From: Clostridium fessum
GTDB taxonomy: Bacteria > Bacillota > Clostridia > Lachnospirales > Lachnospiraceae
Reading direction: 5' to 3'
NCBI RefSeq assembly: GCF_003024715.1
Contig: NZ_PYLO01000001.1
Span: forward strand, 310,001 to 374,000
DNA length: 64,000 nt
Shown here: positions 25,825 to 34,277 of the stretch, in pieces
Numbering within the stretch: the first letter of the stretch is position 1
How the letters are laid out: each line of letters opens with the position of its first letter
Notes under the pieces: model-generated
Told to the model about the DNA's origin: nothing
The model's database searches: none
Seen by the model: the letters and a program-made list of their open reading frames with translations, nothing else
Position numbers and translations under genes: made by a program

Positions 25825-26376
25825 ATGAAAAAAATAGGTTTCATTCTTTTGGGAATCATTTGTATCTTATTTAGCAGCCGGTGGACGTTGACAGCGCAGG
25901 CAGGTGCTGGAACGCTGCTTTCCCTGAAGGATGGTGAATATGCCATCGAGGTAACAATGACCGGAGGAAGCGGAAAGGCTTCGATCCAGAGTCCTGCTCT
26001 TCTGACGGTGACAGATGGAACGGCATACATATCCATCACATGGAGCAGTTCCAATTATGATTACATGGTGGTAGATAATAGAAAATACGAGAATGAAAGT
26101 GCCAAGGACGCAAATTCTCATTTTACGATCCCTGTTTTGGATCTGACAAAAGAACTTACAGTCAGGGCGGATACACTGGCGATGGGAACGCCTCATGAAA
26201 TCGAATATACCCTTCAATTCAATACTACGTCGATTGCGTCTAAGAGCACACTTCCGCAGGAAGGGGCGAAACGTGTGCTGATGATGGCAGCCGTTATTAT
26301 TATCGGTGGCGGGATTCTGAATCATATCGTAAATGAACGCCGGAAGCGGGATTATACGGGGAAACGCCGGACTTAA
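25825..26376 (+). CDS. secreted, membrane-anchored beta-sandwich protein
   Basis: A signal peptide (residues 1-26) is followed by a beta-rich domain with LKDGEYAIEVTMTGGSGKAS, WSSSNYDYMVVDNRKY and PHEIEYTLQF. A C-terminal membrane helix (about 150-170) and a basic tail end it. The pattern resembles NEAT-like domains near iron or tetrapyrrole transport genes in Clostridia; that similarity is by eye. The ATG at 25825 follows AAGGAG. It is the last gene of the cobI-ABC operon and may bind the transported ligand outside the cell. Confidence 0.65.
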   Translation: MKKIGFILLGIICILFSSRWTLTAQAGAGTLLSLKDGEYAIEVTMTGGSGKASIQSPALLTVTDGTAYISITWSSSNYDYMVVDNRKYENESAKDANSHFTIPVLDLTKELTVRADTLAMGTPHEIEYTLQFNTTSIASKSTLPQEGAKRVLMMAAVIIIGGGILNHIVNERRKRDYTGKRRT

Positions 26377-26390
26377 ATTAAAAGGGATTC

Positions 26391-26451
26391 GTAACTGTTC
26401 AGTACCTTCACAGTCACGCGCAGTAAATGCGCAGACCTACTGAACAGTTAC
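26391..26451. repeat. palindromic repeat, family A, 61-bp short form
   Basis: Perfect 14-bp terminal inverted repeats (GTAACTGTTCAGTA at 26391-26404, complement at 26438-26451) enclose a GCGCA/TGCGC hairpin. It matches the two ends of the 133-bp elements at 30056 and 50285, with the middle deleted. Confidence 0.85.
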
Positions 26452-26513
26452 AGGGATTCTTCTTTAAAAACCAGATTCGGGAGCATCCCCTTTCAATGCT
26501 TTTATCTTATTTA

Positions 26514-28763
26514 TTATTCAGCCTGCTTTTGTACATAAAACAGGCGAGAATCAAAGTCGCAGCTCTCTCTTCTACCATCCATATACTGTCCGGAAGAGGC
26601 GTCACTGGTAATCAGTCCTAAATTCATCAGTTCGTCACCATAGTGGGTGCTTACGGCACTTTCATGTCCTTCTGTATATTCCGTGACATTGTAAAGATCG
26701 GATTCTTCCAGTCCCTGTAAATACAGCCGCGTAAACGGACCATTGGCTACATTCAGTGTCCGGTACCAGCCGACCAGGGCTTCTGTGCGGTCTTCACTGA
26801 CTACCATCCAGGCAGTGATATTGTTTTCAAACGGACTGGAAAGTCTGTAAAAAGTACCATACTGAATCAGGGACCGGTGCTGTTTCATAAAGGCGGTCTG
26901 AATTTTTAATTCAGATAGCTCATCTTCTCCGAGCTGTGCCAGATCCAGTTCATAGCCGAAAGTTCCGAAGAACGCGGTATTGGCACGTGTCCAAAGCGGT
27001 GTCTGACGATGAAGCTGATGGTTCGGAGAAGCAGATACATGGGATCCCATCGAGCTGATCGGGTAACCATAGGAAGTACCGTATTGAATCCGCAGGCGTT
27101 CAATCGCATCTGTATTATCACTGAGCCATCCCTGCGGTGCGTAATACAGCATACCTGCATCAAAACGCGCTCCGCCGCTGGCGCACGATTCGAACAGAAT
27201 GTCCGGAAAGCGTGTTGTCAGCCGCTCATACATCTGATAAACACCCAGAATATAGCGGTGAAATACTTCTCCCTGCTGTCTGGCGGAAACTCCTCTGCTC
27301 CATACATCACTGAGACTTCGGTTCATATCCCACTTGATATAGGAAATGGAGGCGCCTTCCAGAATCGATGCAATCTTTTCATAGATGTAATCAAGGATCT
27401 CCTGCCGGGAAAAATCCAATACATACTGGTAACGTCCGTGACAAGGCGTTCGCCCTGGAACCTGGAGGATCCAATCAGGATGCGTGCGGAATAAATCGGA
27501 ATCGGCATTTACCATCTCCGGTTCGATCCAGAGACCAAACTTCATACCGAGCGCTTCTATCTTCTGTGCCAGTCCGGAAAGACCGTTTGGCAAACGGTCA
27601 CGGTTTGCCTCCCAGTCGCCCAGTCCGGCTTTTGAGCTGCTTCTGGCACCAAACCAGCCGTCATCTAAAACAAACAGCTCTATGCCGCATTTCTGCGCTC
27701 TGGAAGCCAGCTGTAGAAGTTTTTCTTCGGTAAAATTGAAGTAAGTTGCCTCCCAGTTATTGATCAGGATTGGGCGCTCGCGATCACGCCAGTACCCCCT
27801 TGCCAGTCGGCGCCGATACAGCCGGTGAAAAGTCTGGCTCATGTCGTTAAGTCCCTGAGAGGAGTAAACAAGCACTGCCTCCGGAGTCTGGAAGGTTTCA
27901 CCAGGGTTCAGCTCCCAGCTAAAGCCAAACGGATTAATTCCTATCATAAGACGGGTGGTTCCATGTGACTCCACTTCTGCCTGAGCCAGAAAATTACCGC
28001 TGTAAATCAAGCTGCAGCCAATGGCTTCTCCCTGAAATTCGTCAGCCGAAGGGCGTTTTAAAATAATGAACGGATTCTGCTCATGGGAAGAATGTCCCCG
28101 GGTGCTGTCAATCGCCTGAATGCCATACTCAAGCCTGCGTGTGTGGAGTGCGCGCTCTCTCGCCCATGCCCCAGAAAACTGCATCCACTCATAATCGTGG
28201 TCAGGAAGATCCAGGCAAAGACTCATCGCGGTCTGAACCTGTACAGAAATGTCTCCCTGATTGGAAATAGAAGCACTTCGGGCAATGACACCGCCCTCGA
28301 CAAATATTGTATATAAAAGATGCAGCTCCAGATTAGTATGGGTATCTTTTAACGTAATAATAAGAGTTTCAGCTTCCCCGTCCTGTTCAGTATAAGTAGC
28401 AGGAAGTCCTGGCAGTTTTGGCTTTCCGGATGTAACCTGATATCCAGTAAATTGAAAATCTGAATAGGTACTTCCATCATTCTGGAGAATCTCTACTGCC
28501 GGATGACGGTAATCACCGCTTCCGTAAGTACCGTACTCCAGCTTAATATGTCCAAGTGAAAAGGTGCGATCGTTTTCATAGAGATAAGATGCCATGTCTC
28601 TGGGAGCTAATTCAAGAAGGTATGAGAAATCTTCCTTGTCACGAATCTTTTTCCCATAATACAGCTGTCCCATATGTCCGTTTGGAAGAACCATCATGAT
28701 ATAGCTGATGGTCTGGTTATATAAATGAAATATCTTCGATGATTCGTGATATACAATACTCAT
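26514..28763 (-). CDS. GH36 alpha-galactosidase
   Basis: This enzyme removes alpha-1,6-galactose from raffinose-type sugars and galactomannans. It has an N-terminal beta-supersandwich, a TIM barrel and a C-terminal beta domain. NNWEATYFNF, LDDGWFG, GLWIEPEMV, the nucleophile in YIKWDMNR and the acid/base Asp in WLSDNTDAIERL are visible. It has 749 residues and no signal peptide. The ATG at 28763 follows AGGAGG. It is monocistronic, so sugar uptake must be supplied elsewhere. Confidence 0.95.
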   Translation of the reverse strand: MSIVYHESSKIFHLYNQTISYIMMVLPNGHMGQLYYGKKIRDKEDFSYLLELAPRDMASYLYENDRTFSLGHIKLEYGTYGSGDYRHPAVEILQNDGSTYSDFQFTGYQVTSGKPKLPGLPATYTEQDGEAETLIITLKDTHTNLELHLLYTIFVEGGVIARSASISNQGDISVQVQTAMSLCLDLPDHDYEWMQFSGAWARERALHTRRLEYGIQAIDSTRGHSSHEQNPFIILKRPSADEFQGEAIGCSLIYSGNFLAQAEVESHGTTRLMIGINPFGFSWELNPGETFQTPEAVLVYSSQGLNDMSQTFHRLYRRRLARGYWRDRERPILINNWEATYFNFTEEKLLQLASRAQKCGIELFVLDDGWFGARSSSKAGLGDWEANRDRLPNGLSGLAQKIEALGMKFGLWIEPEMVNADSDLFRTHPDWILQVPGRTPCHGRYQYVLDFSRQEILDYIYEKIASILEGASISYIKWDMNRSLSDVWSRGVSARQQGEVFHRYILGVYQMYERLTTRFPDILFESCASGGARFDAGMLYYAPQGWLSDNTDAIERLRIQYGTSYGYPISSMGSHVSASPNHQLHRQTPLWTRANTAFFGTFGYELDLAQLGEDELSELKIQTAFMKQHRSLIQYGTFYRLSSPFENNITAWMVVSEDRTEALVGWYRTLNVANGPFTRLYLQGLEESDLYNVTEYTEGHESAVSTHYGDELMNLGLITSDASSGQYMDGRRESCDFDSRLFYVQKQAE

Positions 28764-28946
28764 ATCCTTATTTCCTCCTGTTCTTCTGTCGCTTGTCATT
28801 TAATCAGATATAGACTGCTTGCTAAACTTTATTCTACCAGAAAATAGATTAAATGAACAGACTACGGACAGGAATATGGAAAATTCTATAAATTTGATTC
28901 TGTCTCTGTTATCGGTTGTGTGTACGTGTATGTGAACGGTAACGAT

Positions 28947-29249
28947 TTATTTATAATAACGAATGGTCAGGTAATGCCCTGCGTCAATATGGTCATCCGA
29001 AAGACTGTTCATCTGGCGCAGCTCCCGTACATACTCTTCAACTGACTCCTCCGAATCTGCACAATATGTCTGAGCAATGCTCCAGAGCGTATCTCCATCT
29101 TTCAGATGAATACTGGTATAGTACTTTTCCGGTCTAGTATCTGCTTCTTCCTCAGCCATCACATACATCAGACTCCGTCCAAAAAAGCCCGAAAGCAGCA
29201 TGATGAAAACAACAGCTAAAACCATAACACCTTTTTTCAACGTATACAT
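28947..29249 (-). CDS. yneA: LysM protein, YneA-like SOS cell-division inhibitor
   Basis: An N-terminal membrane anchor (residues 7-29) is followed by a LysM domain with LKDGDTLWSIAQTYC and HYLTIRYY. It has 100 residues, as YneA of Bacillus, which blocks division after DNA damage. The ATG at 29249 is chosen because GAGGAG precedes it. Three LexA-like boxes surround its promoter. lexA lies 2 kb away rather than directly adjacent, because about 2 kb with repeats and a coiled-coil gene lies between. Function is inferred from domain and regulation. Confidence 0.8.
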   Translation of the reverse strand: MYTLKKGVMVLAVVFIMLLSGFFGRSLMYVMAEEEADTRPEKYYTSIHLKDGDTLWSIAQTYCADSEESVEEYVRELRQMNSLSDDHIDAGHYLTIRYYK

Positions 29250-29347
29250 TTGCAATCTTCTCCTCTCGTGTTTTGTTGGAATCGTCTTTTTGTATTCAAA
29301 TCTGTTCTTAAAGAATGAGAAGAGATTTGAATATTATAAAAATGTCA

Positions 29348-29433
29348 GGAACATCTGTTCTGTATAGCTACATTATACGATACGAACAAATGTTTGTCAA
29401 TGGTTTCGAAAGAAAAAAGCAAACATTTGTTCG
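29348..29433. promoter_or_regulatory. three LexA (SOS) boxes
   Basis: GGAACATCTGTTCT (29348-29361), CGAACAAATGTTTG (29383-29396) and CAAACATTTGTTCG (29420-29433) fit the Firmicutes consensus CGAAC-N4-GTTYG well. The middle one overlaps the -35 region of the LysM gene promoter. Confidence 0.85.
29372..29400 (-). promoter_or_regulatory. consensus sigma-A promoter of the LysM gene
   Basis: On the minus strand TTGACA (29395-29400) and TATAAT (29372-29377) are separated by exactly 17 bases. Such a perfect promoter needs tight repression, which the overlapping LexA box would give. Confidence 0.9.
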
Positions 29434-29706
29434 CAGCTTGCTACTGTTCACGCATACGTGCCCAGTAACGAAATTTTCCGTGTCTTCGCATTTAAATACG
29501 GCAAATTTCTGTTGCCACCACCTTTTCTTACGGTATTTTCGGTTTCAAAAGTGCCGTAAGAAAACGCGGCTCTGCTCGTAAGCAGCAGACACCTGCTCCC
29601 TATAAAAATCTAAATACTTTAGGTATATAGATTTTTATAGGGAATCATACATATTGCACAAAACTGCGCTGCTATTTCTGGCAAATATAACCACAAAAGT
29701 CGATGA
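29434..29706. other. intergenic region with two perfect hairpins
   Basis: No gene is visible. An 11-bp inverted repeat joins 29523-29533 to 29554-29564, and a 15-bp perfect one joins 29598-29612 to 29628-29642. Both could be terminators or parts of an untranslated RNA. The rest up to 30055 is AT-rich and holds only the repeat at 29707. Confidence 0.45.
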
Positions 29707-29740
29707 AACTATTCGCGAAAGCATCCTTTCACGAATAGTT
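29707..29740. repeat. short palindromic repeat, family B
   Basis: AACTATTCGCGAAAG and CTTTCACGAATAGTT form a 15-bp inverted repeat with one mismatch. It shares ends with 5117-5150 and 6026-6167. Confidence 0.8.
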
Positions 29741-30055
29741 GATAGTTTCATTCCTATTTTTACTATCAAAATCATAATCTATGTATAACAATAATCATGT
29801 ATAACATATATATAACATATCACAGAATCAGATTGACGCCCTTGTGGTTTCATGATAATCTATATATATAAAATAAAGTATGACGCAATTTGAAATTTCA
29901 ATTTAAATCGAACGTTATAAGACTTGGCGCATGATCTTTGCAAAGCACTTCTTTGAAATCAGTTTGATAAGCAGAGTATTATCTCGCGTAACTGTCTACA
30001 TGAGTATGAACCGTTACCATCTCGCAGCAAGAATGTCAGGGTATTAAACAAACAG

Positions 30056-30188
30056 GTAACTGTTCAGTACCTTCACAGTCACACGCAAAAATCCATTAAA
30101 AATTGCCTACGGCAATGGGATTTTTGCCTGCTGACCCATGTTTTCGTACGGTCAGCGCAGTAAATGCGCAGACCTACTGAATAGTTGC
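30056..30188. repeat. palindromic repeat, family A, 133-bp full form
   Basis: 14-bp terminal inverted repeats enclose nested hairpins: GCAAAAATCC/GGATTTTTGC, ATTGCC/GGCAAT, CTGACC/GGTCAG and GCGCA/TGCGC. The same element lies in reverse orientation at 50285-50417. It holds no open frame. Confidence 0.9.
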
Positions 30189-30227
30189 ATAAACAGTTAC
30201 AAAAAAATAGATTGGAGAATATAGAAT

Positions 30228-31142
30228 ATGGGAGAAATTAAACAGGCAAACTTTCGAATCGATTCCGATACAGCGGATGCTTTCCGTGCATTTTGCGAAC
30301 AAAAAGGAATGAACCAGGCCCAGGGCTTTGATCATGTGATGCAGGTGTTTGAGTTAAATCAAGCCAAATCCTCAATCCCGGGGAGAAGTGTCGAGATTGA
30401 GGAGTTTGAAACCATGGTTAAGTCCATCACCTCCGCATATCTGTATAGCTTGGAATTGAACCAGAATGCAGAAGCCAGAGCACGGGAGGAGTTCTCTTCT
30501 GAACTTCAGAGAAAAGAACTGCGCCTCACAGAGTTACAGAAAAAAGTGGAACAACTTCAAGCAGAAAAGAAAAAAATGGATGCAGAGTCCGCTTTGCTGA
30601 CCAAGCAGGAACAGACACTCACTGAACAGTTAGAATCGCTCAGAAAAAGCGCAGCTGACCAGGAACAGATCAACCAGATGCTGAAGGAGAAACTAGAAGA
30701 GGCACAAAATCAGCTGAAGAAAAATGAACATTCAAAAGAATCAGAAGAAATGCTTAAGAATGAACTTTTACAATGCAAACAGGAACTTCATGATACCGTA
30801 CTTGCGCTCTCTCACTCTCAGAAGGAACAGGAGGTAAAGTCAGAGTCCTATCAGCATGCATCCGATCGGATTCTGGCACTTGAAACTGAAAATAAAGAAC
30901 TACAGCAGAAACTCACAGAACTTACCCAGGAATTATCAAAACAAAAAGCAGATGCTGATATGGGTCTTCAGCAATGCAAAGCCCAGGCGGAGCTTACGAT
31001 GGAGCGCGCACTATTCAAAAAAGAACGGGAAACGCAGGAACTCCTTCGTCAGGCAGACAAAGAAAATGCCCGTCTGGAAGTGCTGCTTGAGCAGGCAAGA
31101 GAACAGCTTAAAAAAGAAAACATTGATAAAGACGAACAATAG
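30228..31142 (+). CDS. coiled-coil protein with a DNA-binding-like N-terminus
   Basis: Residues 5-45 (KQANFRIDSDTADAFRAFCE, then QKGMNQAQGFDHVMQVFE) resemble a ribbon-helix-helix or arm-type DNA-binding segment. Residues 80-300 are an almost unbroken coiled coil rich in Glu, Lys and Gln. The plan resembles KfrA-type plasmid proteins, but no family was assigned. It has 304 residues, after TTGGAGA. It ends just before the lexA promoter. It could be a nucleoid or segregation factor; this is inference. Confidence 0.65.
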   Translation: MGEIKQANFRIDSDTADAFRAFCEQKGMNQAQGFDHVMQVFELNQAKSSIPGRSVEIEEFETMVKSITSAYLYSLELNQNAEARAREEFSSELQRKELRLTELQKKVEQLQAEKKKMDAESALLTKQEQTLTEQLESLRKSAADQEQINQMLKEKLEEAQNQLKKNEHSKESEEMLKNELLQCKQELHDTVLALSHSQKEQEVKSESYQHASDRILALETENKELQQKLTELTQELSKQKADADMGLQQCKAQAELTMERALFKKERETQELLRQADKENARLEVLLEQAREQLKKENIDKDEQ

Positions 31143-31150
31143 TTTGCATT

Positions 31151-31179
31151 TTGCCCGAACATATGTTACTATATATAAT
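31151..31179 (+). promoter_or_regulatory. lexA promoter with LexA box
   Basis: TTGCCC (31151-31156) and TATAAT (31174-31179) are 17 bases apart. The box CGAACATATGTTAC (31156-31169) fills the spacer, so LexA would repress its own gene. Confidence 0.85.
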
Positions 31180-31210
31180 ATAATAAGGGCTTACTATAGG
31201 CCAGACCTTT

Positions 31211-31272
31211 CAGTGATTCAGCTGCTGGTCCCATCAGGTGGGCGTTCGACTTGTATCCTGCCAGAATCACTG
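31211..31272 (+). other. structured lexA leader
   Basis: CAGTGATTC (31211-31219) pairs perfectly with GAATCACTG (31264-31272) around a 44-base loop with further pairing. The leader is about 140 bases long, unusual for lexA. No T run follows, so it is not a simple terminator. Confidence 0.45.
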
Positions 31273-31324
31273 TATATCCGATATTAAAAACATTTTATAT
31301 ACTTCATCGACAGGAGGAATCTAT

Positions 31325-31942
31325 ATGGCACAGGGACGTATTACAGATAAACAGAAAGAGATCTTGGAATTTATTAAAGCATGCATTTTAAAGAAAGGTT
31401 ATCCGCCGACGGTACGTGAAATTTGTGAAAAGGTACAGCTTAAGTCTACCTCTTCTGTCCACTCTCATCTGGAACAGCTTGAGAAGAACGGATATATTCA
31501 CCGGGATCCGACGAAACCGAGAGCCATCGAGATCGTTGATGACACCTTTAACCTGTCCCGCCGTGAACTGGTAAATGTACCCCTTATCGGTACTGTAGCA
31601 GCCGGTGCGCCGATTCTGGCTGATGAGAATGTGGAGAACTATTTCCCGATTCCGGCAGAACTGCTTCCGAACAGCGAAACTTTTATGCTGAAAGTCCGCG
31701 GCAATAGTATGATCGATGTGGGCATCTATGACGGAGATCGTGTTATCGTGGAACAGACCAGTGTCGCAGAGAATGGCGAGATCGTGGTTGCACTCATCGA
31801 TGATTCAGCTACCGTTAAGCGTTTCTTCAAGGAGAACGGTCACTATCGTCTCCAGCCGGAGAATGCAACCATGGATCCGATTATTGTGGATAAAGTACAG
31901 ATTCTTGGCAAAGTAATCGGTCTGCTGCGCCTTATGCGGTAA
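31325..31942 (+). CDS. lexA: LexA repressor
   Basis: LexA represses the SOS genes and cuts itself when RecA filaments form on damaged DNA. The N-terminal winged helix is at residues 1-65. The cleavage site is A93-G94 in GTVAAGAP. The catalytic pair is S128 (RGNSM) and K165 (ATVKRF). It has 205 residues. AGGAGG precedes the ATG at 31325; the longer frame from 31238 is not used. It is single-gene with its own promoter and terminator. Confidence 0.97.
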   Translation: MAQGRITDKQKEILEFIKACILKKGYPPTVREICEKVQLKSTSSVHSHLEQLEKNGYIHRDPTKPRAIEIVDDTFNLSRRELVNVPLIGTVAAGAPILADENVENYFPIPAELLPNSETFMLKVRGNSMIDVGIYDGDRVIVEQTSVAENGEIVVALIDDSATVKRFFKENGHYRLQPENATMDPIIVDKVQILGKVIGLLRLMR

Positions 31943-32019
31943 CCTTTTGGTTTACTGACGCTTACCTTTTGCTTATTATCATGAAAATGACAGAAGCATT
32001 ATGTGGCAAAAATTAACTC

Positions 32020-32088
32020 AAAAGCTCTATGCTATTCGTTGACGTCCGGAGATACGGTACGCTCAATTTTATAGAATAGAGCTTTTTT
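32020..32088 (+). terminator. terminator after lexA
   Basis: AAAAGCTCTAT with following CTAT (from 32020) pairs with ATAGAATAGAGCTTTT (32071-32086), followed by T. It can also serve the minus-strand fliB gene. Confidence 0.7.
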
Positions 32089-32128
32089 GTTCGTATGATT
32101 CATTTTTGCAATATGCTTCTTTCGGTGA

Positions 32129-33283
32129 TTAAACCGGTGCATACCGCTCAAAAAGCCAGTCTTCCAGTGCATTTAAGTTATCATCGGAATGTTCTACTTC
32201 CCGGGCATATCTCCAGGAGATTTCTTCCACATCCTTCATGGAAAGTTTCTTTCCATTTTCAAGCCATCGGACCATCAGAAATTCTTGTATCCAGCGGACA
32301 GAGAACAATGCCAGTTCCATCTTGGAACAGACCATATCGTCGTAGACAGCCCCGCAAAAATAGGTATAGACAAAAAACATTAAAAGCTGCTCGCCCAGAT
32401 TTTCCCATTCTTCTTTGTGACTTCCTAAGCTTCCATATGCCTTATGAAATTCTTCGCAAATTTTATGATAGGTTTCCTCACTTCCCTGATACAGCCACTT
32501 TTCAGCACCATCCAGCACATCATCCCATTCCGGACGCAGGCGTTCCAGACCGCGTAGTACCTGCAATTCTTCTATCTGGCGTGCCCACCGATGGAGAGAT
32601 GCTGCATCAATGCCTTTTTCAGCAAGACTTTCTGATACAAATTCCTGGAGTTTTTTTCTCTGATGATGAGCTTCACAGTTTCGCAGAAGTTCATCAATTT
32701 CATATTCCTTCTGCTCTTCCACCCGGATCTGATATTGTTCTGTCAGCTGTTCGGATGCCGACATTCGGAGTGTCAGAGGAAGGGATCGATCCTGTAAAAT
32801 CGAAAACAGAACATCTCTTGTATCTTCCAACTGGGAAAACATCATAAAATCGAATTCTTCAAAATCGTCCTCCAAATCGTCCTCTTCTTCCAGAAAACGG
32901 ACCGGTTCTTTACAGGAAAGAATGATTCTAGCCGCCTCCGGACAGGACAGGGAAAGAGATAATTCCCGAAGTCCCTCGTATTCTTCCGTATGTCTCGGGT
33001 ACATCCGGCAGGTATCACAAAGAGAATCTGGTCCCAGTGCTTTATAAAGATCGCAGAGATTTTCTTCATTTAAAAATGCACAGCGCCGATTGTTCTGGTA
33101 AAAACATTCTTCATCCCAGTCAATAGAATTGCGTAATCGCGTTCCGAACTCGCTCTTTTCATTTCCATATCGCTCCAGAGAGGTTTCATCAATCATGATC
33201 TGCCATCCGGCACAGCAGCTATCCGGACAATCTCCTGCTGTACAGACAAATTTATCATAAAAATGTGGTTTTAAATATCGCAT
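32129..33283 (-). CDS. fliB: FliB-family flagellin lysine N-methylase
   Basis: FliB methylates surface lysines of flagellin. The conserved cysteine clusters are visible: CTAGDCPDSCCAGW near residue 14 and CDLYKALGPDSLCDTCRMYP near 77, probably binding an iron-sulfur cluster. It has 384 residues. Its start overlaps the transporter gene by 13 bases. No flagellar genes lie in the window, so the substrate may be encoded elsewhere or be a different protein. Confidence 0.88.
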   Translation of the reverse strand: MRYLKPHFYDKFVCTAGDCPDSCCAGWQIMIDETSLERYGNEKSEFGTRLRNSIDWDEECFYQNNRRCAFLNEENLCDLYKALGPDSLCDTCRMYPRHTEEYEGLRELSLSLSCPEAARIILSCKEPVRFLEEEDDLEDDFEEFDFMMFSQLEDTRDVLFSILQDRSLPLTLRMSASEQLTEQYQIRVEEQKEYEIDELLRNCEAHHQRKKLQEFVSESLAEKGIDAASLHRWARQIEELQVLRGLERLRPEWDDVLDGAEKWLYQGSEETYHKICEEFHKAYGSLGSHKEEWENLGEQLLMFFVYTYFCGAVYDDMVCSKMELALFSVRWIQEFLMVRWLENGKKLSMKDVEEISWRYAREVEHSDDNLNALEDWLFERYAPV

Positions 33284-33966
33284 TTATTTTCCTTCTTTCT
33301 TTTTATATAGATCCAGGCACATAAGGCAGTAAAAATAACAGCCGCAGCAATCCATACCGGCCATACCGGAATCGGACAGACTCTTGCGTTCATCATGTTC
33401 AGTCCCTGATGAAGTGTGAAAGCACCAAATATGGAAAAAATAACAAATGCCAGTGTATTCAGCAGCCCATCGGGAGTTTTGCTCTTTAAAAGATATCCAA
33501 CCAGCATTCCGAGAATATCCGCTGCAAAAAGTCCCAGAGAGCATCCAATCCATACAACAAAGGCTGATTTCATGCCTTCATTGGCTCCGAACGTGATGGC
33601 TGTAAGCTGAGTCTTATCTCCCAGTTCTGCCACAAAAAATGTGCAAAAAACAGCTAAGGGTGCGAATTGAATCTTTGATTTACCGCCCTCCTCCTCTTCT
33701 TCGTCATCATCACCGGCAAGAGTCGATGCGGCGAAATACAGAAATGCAAGTGCTGCAATCATCTTAATAAGCCAGTCAGGAATAAATTCACTGACAAGTC
33801 CGCCCGCCAGAACGGCAAGACCATTCAGAACAAGAATCGCCGCCGCAGTTCCTAGTATAATATCTCTCAACTTATATTTTGAAGTCAGAGCAATCAGCAT
33901 AAGCTGGGTTTTATCGCCCATCTCTGCGATAAATTCTGTAAAAAACACTTTAAAAAACAGCATCAT
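33271..33966 (-). CDS. TMEM165/GDT1-family cation transporter
   Basis: This is a six- to seven-helix membrane protein with two copies of the signature motif: EFIAEMGDKTQ (near residue 10) and FFVAELGDKTQLTA (near 115). The family moves Mn2+ (and Ca2+) across membranes; bacterial members probably export manganese. An acidic DDDEEEEEGG loop separates the halves. It has 231 residues. The manganese-type riboswitch directly upstream supports a role in Mn2+ efflux. Confidence 0.92.
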   Translation of the reverse strand: MMLFFKVFFTEFIAEMGDKTQLMLIALTSKYKLRDIILGTAAAILVLNGLAVLAGGLVSEFIPDWLIKMIAALAFLYFAASTLAGDDDEEEEEGGKSKIQFAPLAVFCTFFVAELGDKTQLTAITFGANEGMKSAFVVWIGCSLGLFAADILGMLVGYLLKSKTPDGLLNTLAFVIFSIFGAFTLHQGLNMMNARVCPIPVWPVWIAAAVIFTALCAWIYIKRKKENKCDI

Positions 33967-34049
33967 TTTTCATTTCCTCCTAGATGTAATGCATGTTCCC
34001 TCACCGCTCACTGTCGATTATGATGTCCTCTCTTTTTTGCATCAATGCA

Positions 34050-34207
34050 CAAAAGAAAAACTCATGTATATCAACTGACAGCTATGCATCATACAAAAAC
34101 TGTCCATCGATATACATGAGTCTCATTATTTAAGATTTGCCAGATTATACAGTTGCTATAATCAGAATGTTGACAAACCACACTTTCGCGCTAACTACTC
34201 CCTCATG
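34050..34207 (-). ncRNA. yybP-ykoY type manganese riboswitch with terminator
   Basis: On the minus strand the aptamer (34207 to about 34112) shows GGGAGTAG, GTCAACATTCTG, CTGGC and AATGAGAC, the conserved blocks of the yybP-ykoY class. Its P1 stem pairs CATGAG (34202-34207) with CTCATG (34115-34120). The same CTCATG region starts a 13-bp terminator stem (34109-34121 with 34060-34072) followed by T-rich sequence. Mn2+ binding should stabilise P1 and let transcription continue into the transporter. Confidence 0.87.
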
Positions 34208-34229
34208 GAATATTGAATTTACTTGATAA

Positions 34230-34258
34230 ATAGTATCAAATAAAGAATGTGTTGTCAA
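34230..34258 (-). promoter_or_regulatory. promoter of the riboswitch-transporter-fliB operon
   Basis: TTGACA (34253-34258, minus strand) and TACTAT (34230-34235) are separated by 17 bases, just upstream of the aptamer. Confidence 0.85.
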
Positions 34259-34277
34259 CGGAATTTAACGCTTTTAC

